A stretch of DNA of 6,806 nucleotides from Chloroflexota bacterium (GTDB lineage: Bacteria; Chloroflexota; Anaerolineae; J102): positions 1 through 6,806 of the forward strand of contig JAADFV010000122.1 of the NCBI GenBank assembly GCA_013152695.1, read 5' to 3'. This document shows positions 1 to 6,373 of the stretch, in pieces. A program made the position numbers and the translations under genes. Position 1 is the stretch's first letter; each line of letters opens with the position of its first letter. The notes under the pieces are model-generated. The model searched no databases. It saw nothing but the letters and a program-made list of their open reading frames with translations, and was not told the DNA's origin.

Positions 1-199
1 CTATGTGGGCGTGGGTCAGCAAGATGGCATCTATCTGCTCCACAGGCAGGGGAAACGGCTCCCAGTTGCGGTCCTTCAGCCGTCTTCCGCCCTGAAACAG
101 CCCACAGTCCACCAGGTACTGCCGTCTGTTGACCCGCAGCACAAAGCGGGAGCCGGTCACGGTTTCGGCGGCGCCCAGGAAAGTCAACGCAACGCTCAT
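1..199 (-). CDS. MBL-fold hydrolase, beta-CASP RNase-like, N-terminal part only
   Basis: The first 66 codons are visible; the rest runs off the low-coordinate edge. The translation opens MSVALTFLGAAETVTGSRF, continues through YLVDCGLFQGG and NWEPFPLP, and stops at LLTHAHI, just where the HxHxDH zinc-binding motif begins. The LTFLGAAxTVTGS opening with VDCGLFQG is characteristic of beta-CASP metallo-beta-lactamase proteins (YSH1/CPSF-like, RNA-processing exonucleases and endonucleases), which use two zinc ions to cleave RNA; a few relatives act on other substrates. The ATG at 199-197 overlaps the stop of the HD-YHS gene in an ATGA arrangement, and AAGGAGA lies six bases upstream, so translation is probably coupled. 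The beta-CASP domain itself lies outside the window, so the subfamily is inferred from the N-terminus only. It is the third gene of a metal-related operon. Confidence 0.85.
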   Translation of the reverse strand, partial: MSVALTFLGAAETVTGSRFVLRVNRRQYLVDCGLFQGGRRLKDRNWEPFPLPVEQIDAILLTHAHI

Positions 200-1287
200 G
201 ACGTCTCTCCTTGGTTGATGTAGGGAGATGGTTCATCCCGGAAGCGGATCAGGCAAGCGCTCGAGCAAAAGTGGTGCCGGGTGCCTCGGTAGACGATGCT
301 GCCCACTGCCTGCTCGGGCGCCACCGCCATGCCGCACACCGGGTCTGTTGGCCAGGTGATATTCACCGGCACCGGCGGTGTTTCCGGCTGGAAGCTACCG
401 TCGCTCAGCACCAGGCAATGGAGCGCCTGGTCTAAGCCTTCTTCCGCCGGCACGACGCAAGCCCGCAGGCTGATGTAGCGATCCAGACCGGAGAGAGCCA
501 GCTTGCGTCCCAGCATCTTCTCCACCTGGAACAGTCCGGCAGGATTGTCCATCGACACCTCGATGTGGGCCGGAGTTTCTCCGCCGGCCCGGATGGTCAC
601 CTCCTGGATAGACATAGCCGAGACGGAGTGGATGTCTGCCTTACCTCGATCGAAAGCCACCCGCCCCCGTCCTTGGGTTATGTCTGCTCCGTCGGCTACG
701 GCCACGATGGCTCCTTCCAGGGTAAGGGGTAGCGGGATGCAGTCATGAGAAGCGATAGCCGAGAGGATGAAGCCGGCCAACACCTGGCGCTGGGCTGGAT
801 CAGGGTAGAGGTCCAGCAAATGCCTGGTCAGCACCGGCTGAGCGAGGAGCACGCTATAAGTTTCGTGGCGTTCCCGGGCTACCTGATTGCCCACGTCATG
901 CAGCATGGCCGCGGCCAGCACGGCGACGTACGCCGCCTCCAGATCACCCGCGCCGCTCGTTACCACGTCTGGCTCGACACTTGCGGTGCCCAGTAAGGAG
1001 AGAAGCTGCAGGGCGTTCGCAGCCACCACTTGCGCGTGCATCTGGCCGTGATCGTTGAAGCCCAGCTTCTCCACGGCCATGTAGCCTGTCAGGTCCCATA
1101 GGGCGAGGACTTGAACATCGGCCAGCAGGCCAGCATAGAGACGAGCTGCTCGTGGGTAGGGTGCTGTCAATTCGGTTATCGTGCGGTCCGCAGTGTGGGC
1201 CAGCCGATGATAATCCCAGTCGAGTTGGATTCGCACGCCATGGCCGATGTGAGTGCAGGGTGATTGAAATGCTTCAGGACCGCTCAC
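196..1287 (-). CDS. HD-domain phosphohydrolase with C-terminal YHS metal-binding domain
   Basis: A 363-residue soluble protein. The HD superfamily ligands are visible in order: NDHGQMHAQ (H80, H84), MLHDVGN (H130-D131), H141, ASHDCIP (H181-D182) and ADGAD (D198, D202). HD proteins are metal-dependent phosphatases or phosphodiesterases. The following segment (about 218-275, with ISLRACVV) looks like the C-terminal part of archaeal/Chloroflexota-type HD phosphohydrolases, substrate unknown. Residues 313-357 form a YHS domain: DPVCGM, Y333, HHFC at 338-341 and C345. YHS domains are common in copper and heavy-metal transport proteins and are thought to bind metal through cysteines. The start is GTG at 1287-1285, overlapping the preceding TGA (GTGA), with GGGGAGA just upstream. 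It overlaps both neighbours by four bases, so it is the middle gene of a translationally coupled operon. The fusion of HD and YHS is unusual; the substrate cannot be read from the sequence. Confidence 0.85.
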   Translation of the reverse strand: MSGPEAFQSPCTHIGHGVRIQLDWDYHRLAHTADRTITELTAPYPRAARLYAGLLADVQVLALWDLTGYMAVEKLGFNDHGQMHAQVVAANALQLLSLLGTASVEPDVVTSGAGDLEAAYVAVLAAAMLHDVGNQVARERHETYSVLLAQPVLTRHLLDLYPDPAQRQVLAGFILSAIASHDCIPLPLTLEGAIVAVADGADITQGRGRVAFDRGKADIHSVSAMSIQEVTIRAGGETPAHIEVSMDNPAGLFQVEKMLGRKLALSGLDRYISLRACVVPAEEGLDQALHCLVLSDGSFQPETPPVPVNITWPTDPVCGMAVAPEQAVGSIVYRGTRHHFCSSACLIRFRDEPSPYINQGETS

Positions 1288-1625
1288 ATCTCTCCCCAGG
1301 GGGCCAGGGCTTCCGTGGCGGGCACCACGGACACCACCTCGGCCTGGTAATGATGGCGGCCATCATTGCCACTGCCGGCTACGGCCTGCACCAAGTCGCT
1401 TGGCTCTACGCGCTGCGGGTCGTAAGCGGCGGCCGCAACGCCTCGCTCCAGGAAGACATCGGCCAGCAGTACCCCTTCCAGGGTGAGGAGTCCATTGCGC
1501 ACCCGCATCGCACAACTCGGGCACCCCATGCCGCTGACGTGCAGGTAGGCAGCCATGGCTGTTGCCAGATCTTCCTTTTCCAGGGGTTTCTCCAACGGAT
1601 CCACGTGACAGTTCTCGTTTTCCAT
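1284..1625 (-). CDS. Heavy-metal-associated (HMA) domain protein
   Basis: A 113-residue protein with one HMA fold at about residues 26-85. The metal site is GMGCPSC (C35 and C38), followed by AMRVRNGLLTLEGV, matching the GMxCxxC metal-binding loop and first helix of CopZ/Atx1-type chaperones and P-type ATPase N-terminal domains. These bind Cu(I) or other soft metals and pass them to a partner. It is longer than a plain chaperone (about 70 residues). The N-terminal extension contains C6 and H7 and is charged; the C-terminal tail of about 28 residues contains HH at 91-92. No membrane segment or signal peptide is seen. The start is ATG at 1625-1623, with AAAGGA about ten bases upstream. It is the first gene of the three-gene operon, and its stop overlaps the GTG start of the HD-YHS gene. 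The metal is not identifiable; copper is the default guess from the motif. Confidence 0.85.
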   Translation of the reverse strand: MENENCHVDPLEKPLEKEDLATAMAAYLHVSGMGCPSCAMRVRNGLLTLEGVLLADVFLERGVAAAAYDPQRVEPSDLVQAVAGSGNDGRHHYQAEVVSVVPATEALAPWGEM

Positions 1626-1683
1626 GACAGAATGTTCCTTTCGTTGGCCTTCTATGCTCGTGGTGTCAGAAATGTCCTCTGGT

Positions 1684-1712
1684 AGTATACCACCGAAGGC
1701 TGGTACGTAACA
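1684..1712 (-). promoter_or_regulatory. Extended -10 promoter of the HMA/HD-YHS/MBL operon
   Basis: On the minus strand TGGTATACT (1692-1684) is an extended -10 element (TG-N-TATACT). A poor -35 candidate, TGTTAC (1712-1707), sits 17 bp upstream. The predicted transcript starts near 1677, leaving a leader of about 50 bases before the HMA start codon. The weak -35 together with palindromes directly upstream suggests dependence on an activator; that is inference. Support comes from the homologous arrangement upstream of the activase gene. Confidence 0.6.
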
Positions 1713-1748
1713 GCGCCATTTGGCCTGTTGCGGATAGGCAAAATGGCG
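1684..1748 (-). repeat. Shared promoter module, copy 1
   Basis: This segment aligns with 6308-6373 in the same orientation at about 48 of 66 columns, with one single-base gap. Blocks identical in both, on the minus strand, are CGCCATTTTGCCT, CAACAGGCCA, TGGC, CTGTT and TGGTATA. Spacing from the distal palindrome to the -10 is 56 bases here and 57 in the other copy. It spans the operator pair and the promoter of the HMA operon. Confidence 0.75.
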
Positions 1749-1749
1749 C
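1713..1749 (-). promoter_or_regulatory. Inverted-repeat operator-like element, copy 1
   Basis: Two arms, 1713-1725 and 1737-1749, form a 13-bp inverted repeat with one mismatch around an 11-base loop (GCGCCATTTGGCC against GGCAAAATGGCGC). The promoter-proximal arm contains a perfect small palindrome, GCCATTTGGC; the distal arm contains the imperfect GCCATTTTGCC (minus strand). The arm centres are about 22 bp apart, two helical turns, and lie roughly 43 and 65 bp upstream of the predicted transcription start. Those are typical positions for a dimeric activator. The element could also fold as a hairpin in the 3' end of the activase transcript. The binding protein is unknown. Confidence 0.55.
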
Positions 1750-1855
1750 GTTCGCGGGGAAGGCTCACCTTCCGTGAGACGTAAAACGTGAGGAATCTCA
1801 ATGCGTAGTCAACACGTAGTCATCATAACGAAGGCTCCTCTCTTGCCTGAGAAAG
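1750..1855. other. Spacer downstream of the activase gene, with short direct repeats
   Basis: Non-coding stretch between the activase stop codon and the shared module. It holds two short direct repeats: CGTGAG at 1773-1778 and 1787-1792 (14-base period), and CGTAGTC at 1804-1810 and 1815-1821 (11-base period). A small hairpin CTCAC/GTGAG lies at 1764-1778. I see no hairpin followed by a T run on the minus strand, so no convincing intrinsic terminator for the activase gene; read-through into the HMA operon is possible. Confidence 0.4.
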
Positions 1856-4800
1856 TTATGAGGAAGCGAGCGCCTGATCGCCGATATTCTTGGCATGATT
1901 TATGAAGAAGTGTAACCTGTTCACAAAGTTCACTTCACTCATTCCTGCATCAGTGTCCAGGAATAACAGATTTAACTGAGGGTACCGCTCTTTAAGCCTT
2001 TTTTCTACCCCTTTGGCCACGACATGGTTAGCCATACACCCAAAAGGTTGCAAGCAGAGCACATCCTGAACCCCATCTTTTACAAATGCACCAATTTCCC
2101 CTGCAATCAACCACCCCTCGCCGTATTGATGTGTTAGAGTTACGATATCTTGTGCTTTCCGAGCAATATCCTCAATAGTATGATTGGGACGATAATACCG
2201 AAATCCTTCCATAACTGACTCCGTATCATCCAGAAAGGCTTGTATACATCTTTTCGCCACAAATGACAGGATCCAGGGGATATCACGCTTTCTCAAATTC
2301 GATCGGACACGTACATCTGCACTGACAAACATGCCCAAAAAGAACTCTATCAGGGGAGGGATAATCACTTCGATCTCTTGATCCATGAGCCATTGCTCAA
2401 CTTTGCTATTCCCAAAAGAGTTGTACTTAACATAAATCTCGCCGACAAGACCAACTTTCGGATAACCCAGATTCTTTGTTTCGACTCTATTGAAGTCATT
2501 CACGGCCTTTTTGAGTGTGTTAAGTACTGAGGTTCTATTAAGAGGTAACGTTCCGTTTTCGAGGGGTGCCAGGTATTTGTCCGCCAACTCAAGCGCTTCA
2601 CCCTTATGCAATTCCCTGATTGCTGTGGCATGATACATGGCAGACAGGGTATCCGCATAGATTATGCCCAGCAGAGCTTTGTAGGCATATCGTTTGAAAT
2701 CGAGTTTGAAGCCTGGCTGCCCATTCAGCGAATGTATCCCAGATGATAACGTAACAATTGGGACATTCTCGAAGCCAGCCGAAGCAAGCGCTCTTTTTAA
2801 CAAGGAAAGAAGGCTGGTGGCCCGGCATTGTCCCCCCGTTTCCCAAAAGCCGATCGCCACGTCTGACGGATCGTATTTCCCGGACTGTAATGCTTTTATC
2901 AAATCACCGATCACGATGATCCCTGGATAACATATTTCGTTGTTGATGTATTTGAGACCTACCTGGACAGATTCACGGTCAGCGGGTGGTAGAGTTTCCA
3001 CCTTATAACCCAAATCCAGTAGAGGCCTGGTGAGGGGGGGTGAACAGAAATATGAAAACTGAGGGGCGATAATTGTCTTTTGCCGGTCTGTTTTTTGGTA
3101 CGGTTTGATTGTCTTTCTGGCAGTATACACCCGCCCGCCTGGCCTTTCCTTCTCTTTCAACAACTCGACCATTGATCTGAGTCTGAGCCTGGTGGAGCCT
3201 GTACTCTCAATTTCATCAACTCTGATGACAGTATAATTTTTTCCATGTTCGCCTAAAATGCTTTTGACTTCGTCCACGACAATGGCGTCCGGCCCACAGC
3301 CAAAGGAATTCATTTGCACCAGTTCCACATTATCTTGTTGTCCTACCCAGCGAGCAGCATGATAGAATCTATTGGAATACTCCCACTGGGCCAGCACATG
3401 CTGGTTGTCCAAGGTTTGGTTGGGTCCCACCGGGATTGCGTCTTCGGTGATGACGTCTACGCCAAAATCGGTGAGGTCCTCTGGTACTTTGTGATTGATC
3501 AACGGATCGAGATGATAAGGGCGTCCCATCAGCAAGACTACCGGGCGTCCATCGGCACTGGCCTTATCTAGAATATCAGCGCAGATTGCCCGCACTTCTT
3601 CTTTATATTTTTGTTGGGCTTCAACGGCCCGGGCAAAGGCTCGTTTATATGTCTTGGCTTTAATCCCAAGCCCCGCCAAGTACTGGTAACACGCCTTTTT
3701 TAATAACCCTCTATCTTTGAAAGTTATCGCCGGCATGTCCAGCGGGATGCCGAATTTTCCCTCAGGATCAATGGCACTGCGCACCACATCAGGATAGCCC
3801 GCAACAATGGGGCAATTATAACTATTGACCGAGTCGGCGAACTCACTCTTTTCATAGAAGACCATCGGATAGAAGATTCTATCCACTCCGGCTTCAATGA
3901 GGTTATAGATGTGGCCATGCACCAATTTTGCCGGAAAACAAATGTTTTCGGACATGATGGTCCCGGCCCCTTTTTCATAAAGAGCATTCGTCGAGGCGTC
4001 GGAAAGCTGAACCTTGAAACCACTCTCCACGAACAGCGTATTCCAGAACGGAAAATTCTCATACAGGTTAAGCACCCTGGGAATGCCCAAAGTCAGGACG
4101 GGCTCCGAAACAGGGTCCGTCTGACGATCAAATAAGAGCTGATACTTGCGGGCAAGCAGGTTCGTCCCCTTTCTCTCTCTTTTGCCCCTATTGGTAAATA
4201 TCCTCTCACACCGATTACCGGTATAGAAGACATTCTTATTCTGGAACGTCAACTTGGCAATGGCACACTTGTTTTCACAGGCCCGGCAGCGAATGAGTTT
4301 TTTTGCGTAGTCGCCAACATTCTCCAGCTTCGCCAACCCCACAAAATGACTTTCGGCCTGACCATTGTTGTTGTAGGTGTCCCGGGCGGTCAAAGCAGCC
4401 CCGTACGCACCCATGAGTTCCGCTATGTCAGGACAGAGAACTTGTTTGCCCAAAAGGCACTCCATCGCTCTGTGAATAGCCGGATTACGAAATGTGCCGC
4501 CCTGTACAATAATATGATCGCCCAGAACAGACGTATCGGTGATTTTGAGGACCTTGTGAATAGCATTCTTAATCACAGAATAGGCCAGGCCGGCAGAAAT
4601 ATCGCTTACTTCAGCGCCCTCCCTCAGGGCTTGTTTTACTTTTGAATTCATAAAGACAGTACATCTGGTACCCAGATCGCATGGGGCCTCAGACATACAG
4701 GCTTTTTGAGCAAAGTCTGACACGGTATATCCCATTGACCCGGCAAACGACTCAATAAATGTACCACACCCGGAAGAACAGGCCTCATTGATTTCAATAT

Positions 4801-6136
4801 TTTGAATGTGACCATTCTCCACGAAAATGGCTTTCATGTCCTGACCGCCAATATCTAGAATAAAGGATACCTCTTGATCAAAGGCTCTCGCCGCCCGGAA
4901 ATGGGCCAGCGTCTCTACCATGCCTGTATCAAAGCCAAATGCAGTCCGAACTAAGTCTTCGCCATAGCCGGTGACCACACTCCTCGCGATACGAGGAAGG
5001 CTATCATTGTCTGCAAACAATTGCTGAATTCTCTCAAGGCCCTCCTGGACTGCTCTTAAGGCGCTGCCGTTATTATTACGATAGTGGTCGAAAACGATTC
5101 TACCATGCTCGTCGATTAACACTAGCTTAGTCGTCGTAGATCCGGAATCCACCCCCAGAAAACAGGGGTCCCCATTCAATGGCCTCACATCAATTCGATC
5201 TACCTTGTGCTGAATCCTGGTCTCCGCCCAGCGGCTAAATTCTTGCTCATCCTCAAATAGCGGCAAAAGTCTGCCTTGGTCTGTACTGTCATATTCCTGT
5301 TTGGTGGTCAGTAGATTTATTAGCTGCGTCAGTGTGAATTCTTGCTTATTTGCGTCATCTGCCAAAGCAGCGCCGATGGCGGGTAGCAATTCTGTGTTAT
5401 CAGCCTCAAGGATGCTGTCCTGATCAACGTTCAACACATTCATGAAGGAGTTTTTCAAGGCCGGCAAAAATGTTAGGGGGCCACCACCCAGGAGAATCAA
5501 TGGCGATGGTTTATATCCTCTTGAAAGAGTGGTTAGTGTTTGCAAGACCACCGCATTGAAAATAGAAGCGGCAATATCTTCCCGGGCGACTTCGCAGCTA
5601 AGCAAGTTTTGCACGTCGGTTTTGGCGAATACCCCACATCGTGAGGCTATAGGATAAACAGTGGTGTGTTTTTCGGCCAAAGCACTCAGCTCTGACACCG
5701 GAGTATTCAGAAGGGTTGCCATTTGATCAATGAATGCGCCTGTTCCACCCGCACAGGCCCCATTCATCCTGATATCTGGCTTTCCATCAGCGTCGAAGAA
5801 GATCATTTTTGCATCTTCGCCGCCAATGTCGATCAACGTTTTCACTTCAGGATAAAGCTGATTGACAACTTCAGCCGAAGCGACAACTTCCTGGATAAAG
5901 GGGACGTCGAATTTTTCGCTAACTCCCAACCCGGCAGAGCCAGTCACCAGGAGATTAACTTTGATGTCCCCAAGCGACTGTAACGCTTCTTGAAGAATAG
6001 CTTGCAGTGTTACCAGGGTTTCAGCATTGTGGCGACGATACTCTGAGAATATAACCTCGGCACATTGACTTAATATCACTACCTTGGCAGTTGTCGAGCC
6101 GACATCAATGCCCATTCTAAAAAGCTCAGTTTTCAT
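1856..6136 (-). CDS. Giant acyl-CoA dehydratase activase/reductase fusion (BCR/HgdC-type ATPases plus DUF2229-type halves)
   Basis: A 1426-residue cytoplasmic protein. Two ASKHA ATPase domains come first (about 5-260 and 325-585), each with the phosphate loop (GIDVGSTTAK, GVDSGSTTTK), the second loop (DIGGEDAK, DIGGQDMK) and two cysteines matching the [4Fe-4S] ligands of HgdC-type activators: C128 and C167, then C453 and C492. In HgdC the cluster bridges a homodimer; here the two domains could make it within one chain. A linker carries C617, C620, C624 and C643, a possible iron-sulphur site. The rest comprises two related halves (about 676-995 and 1018-1426), each with E-x-C-[FY]-P (C733, C1069) and FGC (C947, C1367); these resemble DUF2229/COG3580-COG3581 proteins related to 2-hydroxyacyl-CoA dehydratase and double-cubane reductase subunits. 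The family is known to use ATP to push low-potential electrons; the substrate of these giant fusions is not established. Length is usual for the fusion. AGGAGG lies five bases before the ATG. GC is lower than in the neighbours. Confidence 0.9.
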   Translation of the reverse strand: MKTELFRMGIDVGSTTAKVVILSQCAEVIFSEYRRHNAETLVTLQAILQEALQSLGDIKVNLLVTGSAGLGVSEKFDVPFIQEVVASAEVVNQLYPEVKTLIDIGGEDAKMIFFDADGKPDIRMNGACAGGTGAFIDQMATLLNTPVSELSALAEKHTTVYPIASRCGVFAKTDVQNLLSCEVAREDIAASIFNAVVLQTLTTLSRGYKPSPLILLGGGPLTFLPALKNSFMNVLNVDQDSILEADNTELLPAIGAALADDANKQEFTLTQLINLLTTKQEYDSTDQGRLLPLFEDEQEFSRWAETRIQHKVDRIDVRPLNGDPCFLGVDSGSTTTKLVLIDEHGRIVFDHYRNNNGSALRAVQEGLERIQQLFADNDSLPRIARSVVTGYGEDLVRTAFGFDTGMVETLAHFRAARAFDQEVSFILDIGGQDMKAIFVENGHIQNIEINEACSSGCGTFIESFAGSMGYTVSDFAQKACMSEAPCDLGTRCTVFMNSKVKQALREGAEVSDISAGLAYSVIKNAIHKVLKITDTSVLGDHIIVQGGTFRNPAIHRAMECLLGKQVLCPDIAELMGAYGAALTARDTYNNNGQAESHFVGLAKLENVGDYAKKLIRCRACENKCAIAKLTFQNKNVFYTGNRCERIFTNRGKRERKGTNLLARKYQLLFDRQTDPVSEPVLTLGIPRVLNLYENFPFWNTLFVESGFKVQLSDASTNALYEKGAGTIMSENICFPAKLVHGHIYNLIEAGVDRIFYPMVFYEKSEFADSVNSYNCPIVAGYPDVVRSAIDPEGKFGIPLDMPAITFKDRGLLKKACYQYLAGLGIKAKTYKRAFARAVEAQQKYKEEVRAICADILDKASADGRPVVLLMGRPYHLDPLINHKVPEDLTDFGVDVITEDAIPVGPNQTLDNQHVLAQWEYSNRFYHAARWVGQQDNVELVQMNSFGCGPDAIVVDEVKSILGEHGKNYTVIRVDEIESTGSTRLRLRSMVELLKEKERPGGRVYTARKTIKPYQKTDRQKTIIAPQFSYFCSPPLTRPLLDLGYKVETLPPADRESVQVGLKYINNEICYPGIIVIGDLIKALQSGKYDPSDVAIGFWETGGQCRATSLLSLLKRALASAGFENVPIVTLSSGIHSLNGQPGFKLDFKRYAYKALLGIIYADTLSAMYHATAIRELHKGEALELADKYLAPLENGTLPLNRTSVLNTLKKAVNDFNRVETKNLGYPKVGLVGEIYVKYNSFGNSKVEQWLMDQEIEVIIPPLIEFFLGMFVSADVRVRSNLRKRDIPWILSFVAKRCIQAFLDDTESVMEGFRYYRPNHTIEDIARKAQDIVTLTHQYGEGWLIAGEIGAFVKDGVQDVLCLQPFGCMANHVVAKGVEKRLKERYPQLNLLFLDTDAGMSEVNFVNRLHFFINHAKNIGDQALASS

Positions 6137-6268
6137 GTCAGCCTCCTATCGTAACGACCCCGCGTGGGCCGGCCAGAGACCCGCGGACTCCCAGGGGGGG
6201 CTGATATGTAAGGTGAATATCTCATCGGCGCCGCGGGTGACGGCGACCTATAGCTGGACACTTACCTC
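6137..6268 (-). promoter_or_regulatory. GC-rich 5' leader of the activase gene
   Basis: Predicted untranslated leader of about 130 bases from the proximal promoter, or about 165 from the distal one. It holds an 8-bp inverted repeat (6179-6186 ACCCGCGG and 6231-6238 CCGCGGGT) enclosing 44 bases, a run of seven G on the plus strand at 6194-6200, and the Shine-Dalgarno AGGAGG (6147-6142). The inverted repeat could close a stem-loop in the mRNA. I recognise no known riboswitch class. Confidence 0.4.
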
Positions 6269-6317
6269 ACGACATATTATACCATATATGCACCTACCTC
6301 ACAATATATTATACCAT
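6259..6317 (-). repeat. Tandem 27-bp direct repeat carrying two -10 boxes
   Basis: Two 27-bp units, 6259-6285 and 6291-6317, are identical at 24 of 27 positions and separated by five bases (32-bp period, about three helical turns). On the minus strand each begins ATGGTATAATAT and ends GTGAGGTA followed by A or G, then GTG. Each unit therefore contains a complete extended -10 element followed by a conserved GTGAGGTA initial transcribed region. Confidence 0.85.
6276..6304 (-). promoter_or_regulatory. Proximal promoter of the activase gene
   Basis: Perfect extended -10 TGGTATAAT (6284-6276) on the minus strand, with a partial -35 TTGTGA (6304-6299) 17 bp upstream. Its -35 lies inside the distal repeat unit. 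The predicted transcript starts near 6269. Confidence 0.65.
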
Positions 6318-6336
6318 GGTGGAATGTTTCTCAACA
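6308..6336 (-). promoter_or_regulatory. Distal promoter of the activase gene
   Basis: Perfect extended -10 TGGTATAAT (6316-6308). TGTTGA (6336-6331) stands 17 bp upstream and aligns with TGTTAC of the HMA operon promoter; TTGAGA (6334-6329) is a better hexamer, but at only 15 bp. This is the promoter that aligns with the shared module, and the operator pair sits directly upstream of it. Confidence 0.65.
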
Positions 6337-6373
6337 GAGCCAACTGGCCTGTTGTCGAGCAGGCAAAATGGCG
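6308..6373 (-). repeat. Shared promoter module, copy 2
   Basis: Homologous to 1684-1748 in the same orientation. It includes operator-like elements at 6361-6373 (CGCCATTTTGCCT on the minus strand, identical in the two copies) and 6338-6350 (AGGCCAGTTGGCT, holding GCCA-GT-TGGC). The two arms pair less well here (9 of 13) than in copy 1 (12 of 13), but the small GCCA-N2-TGGC palindrome next to the -35 is kept. That argues for conserved protein binding sites rather than a conserved RNA hairpin. Confidence 0.75.

Noticed and set aside
1152..1685. Plus-strand open frame of 177 codons
   Set aside because: It lies opposite the HMA gene and the start of the HD-YHS gene, which carry clear family motifs and ribosome binding sites; the plus-strand product has no recognisable motif.
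1713..1749. Intrinsic terminator for the activase gene
   Set aside because: The stem is strong, but the minus-strand sequence after it (TGTTACGTACC) has no T run, and the same element is repeated upstream of another promoter, so an operator role fits better.
1791..1802. Small hairpin TGAG/CTCA followed by CGTTTT as a terminator on the minus strand
   Set aside because: A four-base-pair stem and four T residues are too weak to support a call.
3724..4062. Minus-strand open frame of 112 codons inside the activase gene
   Set aside because: It is in another frame of a gene with continuous family similarity and shows no motif of its own.
1684..6373. CRISPR array or insertion-sequence ends formed by the repeated module
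   Set aside because: There are only two copies, 4.6 kb apart, aligned precisely to -10 boxes; no spacers of uniform size, transposase or target duplication are seen.
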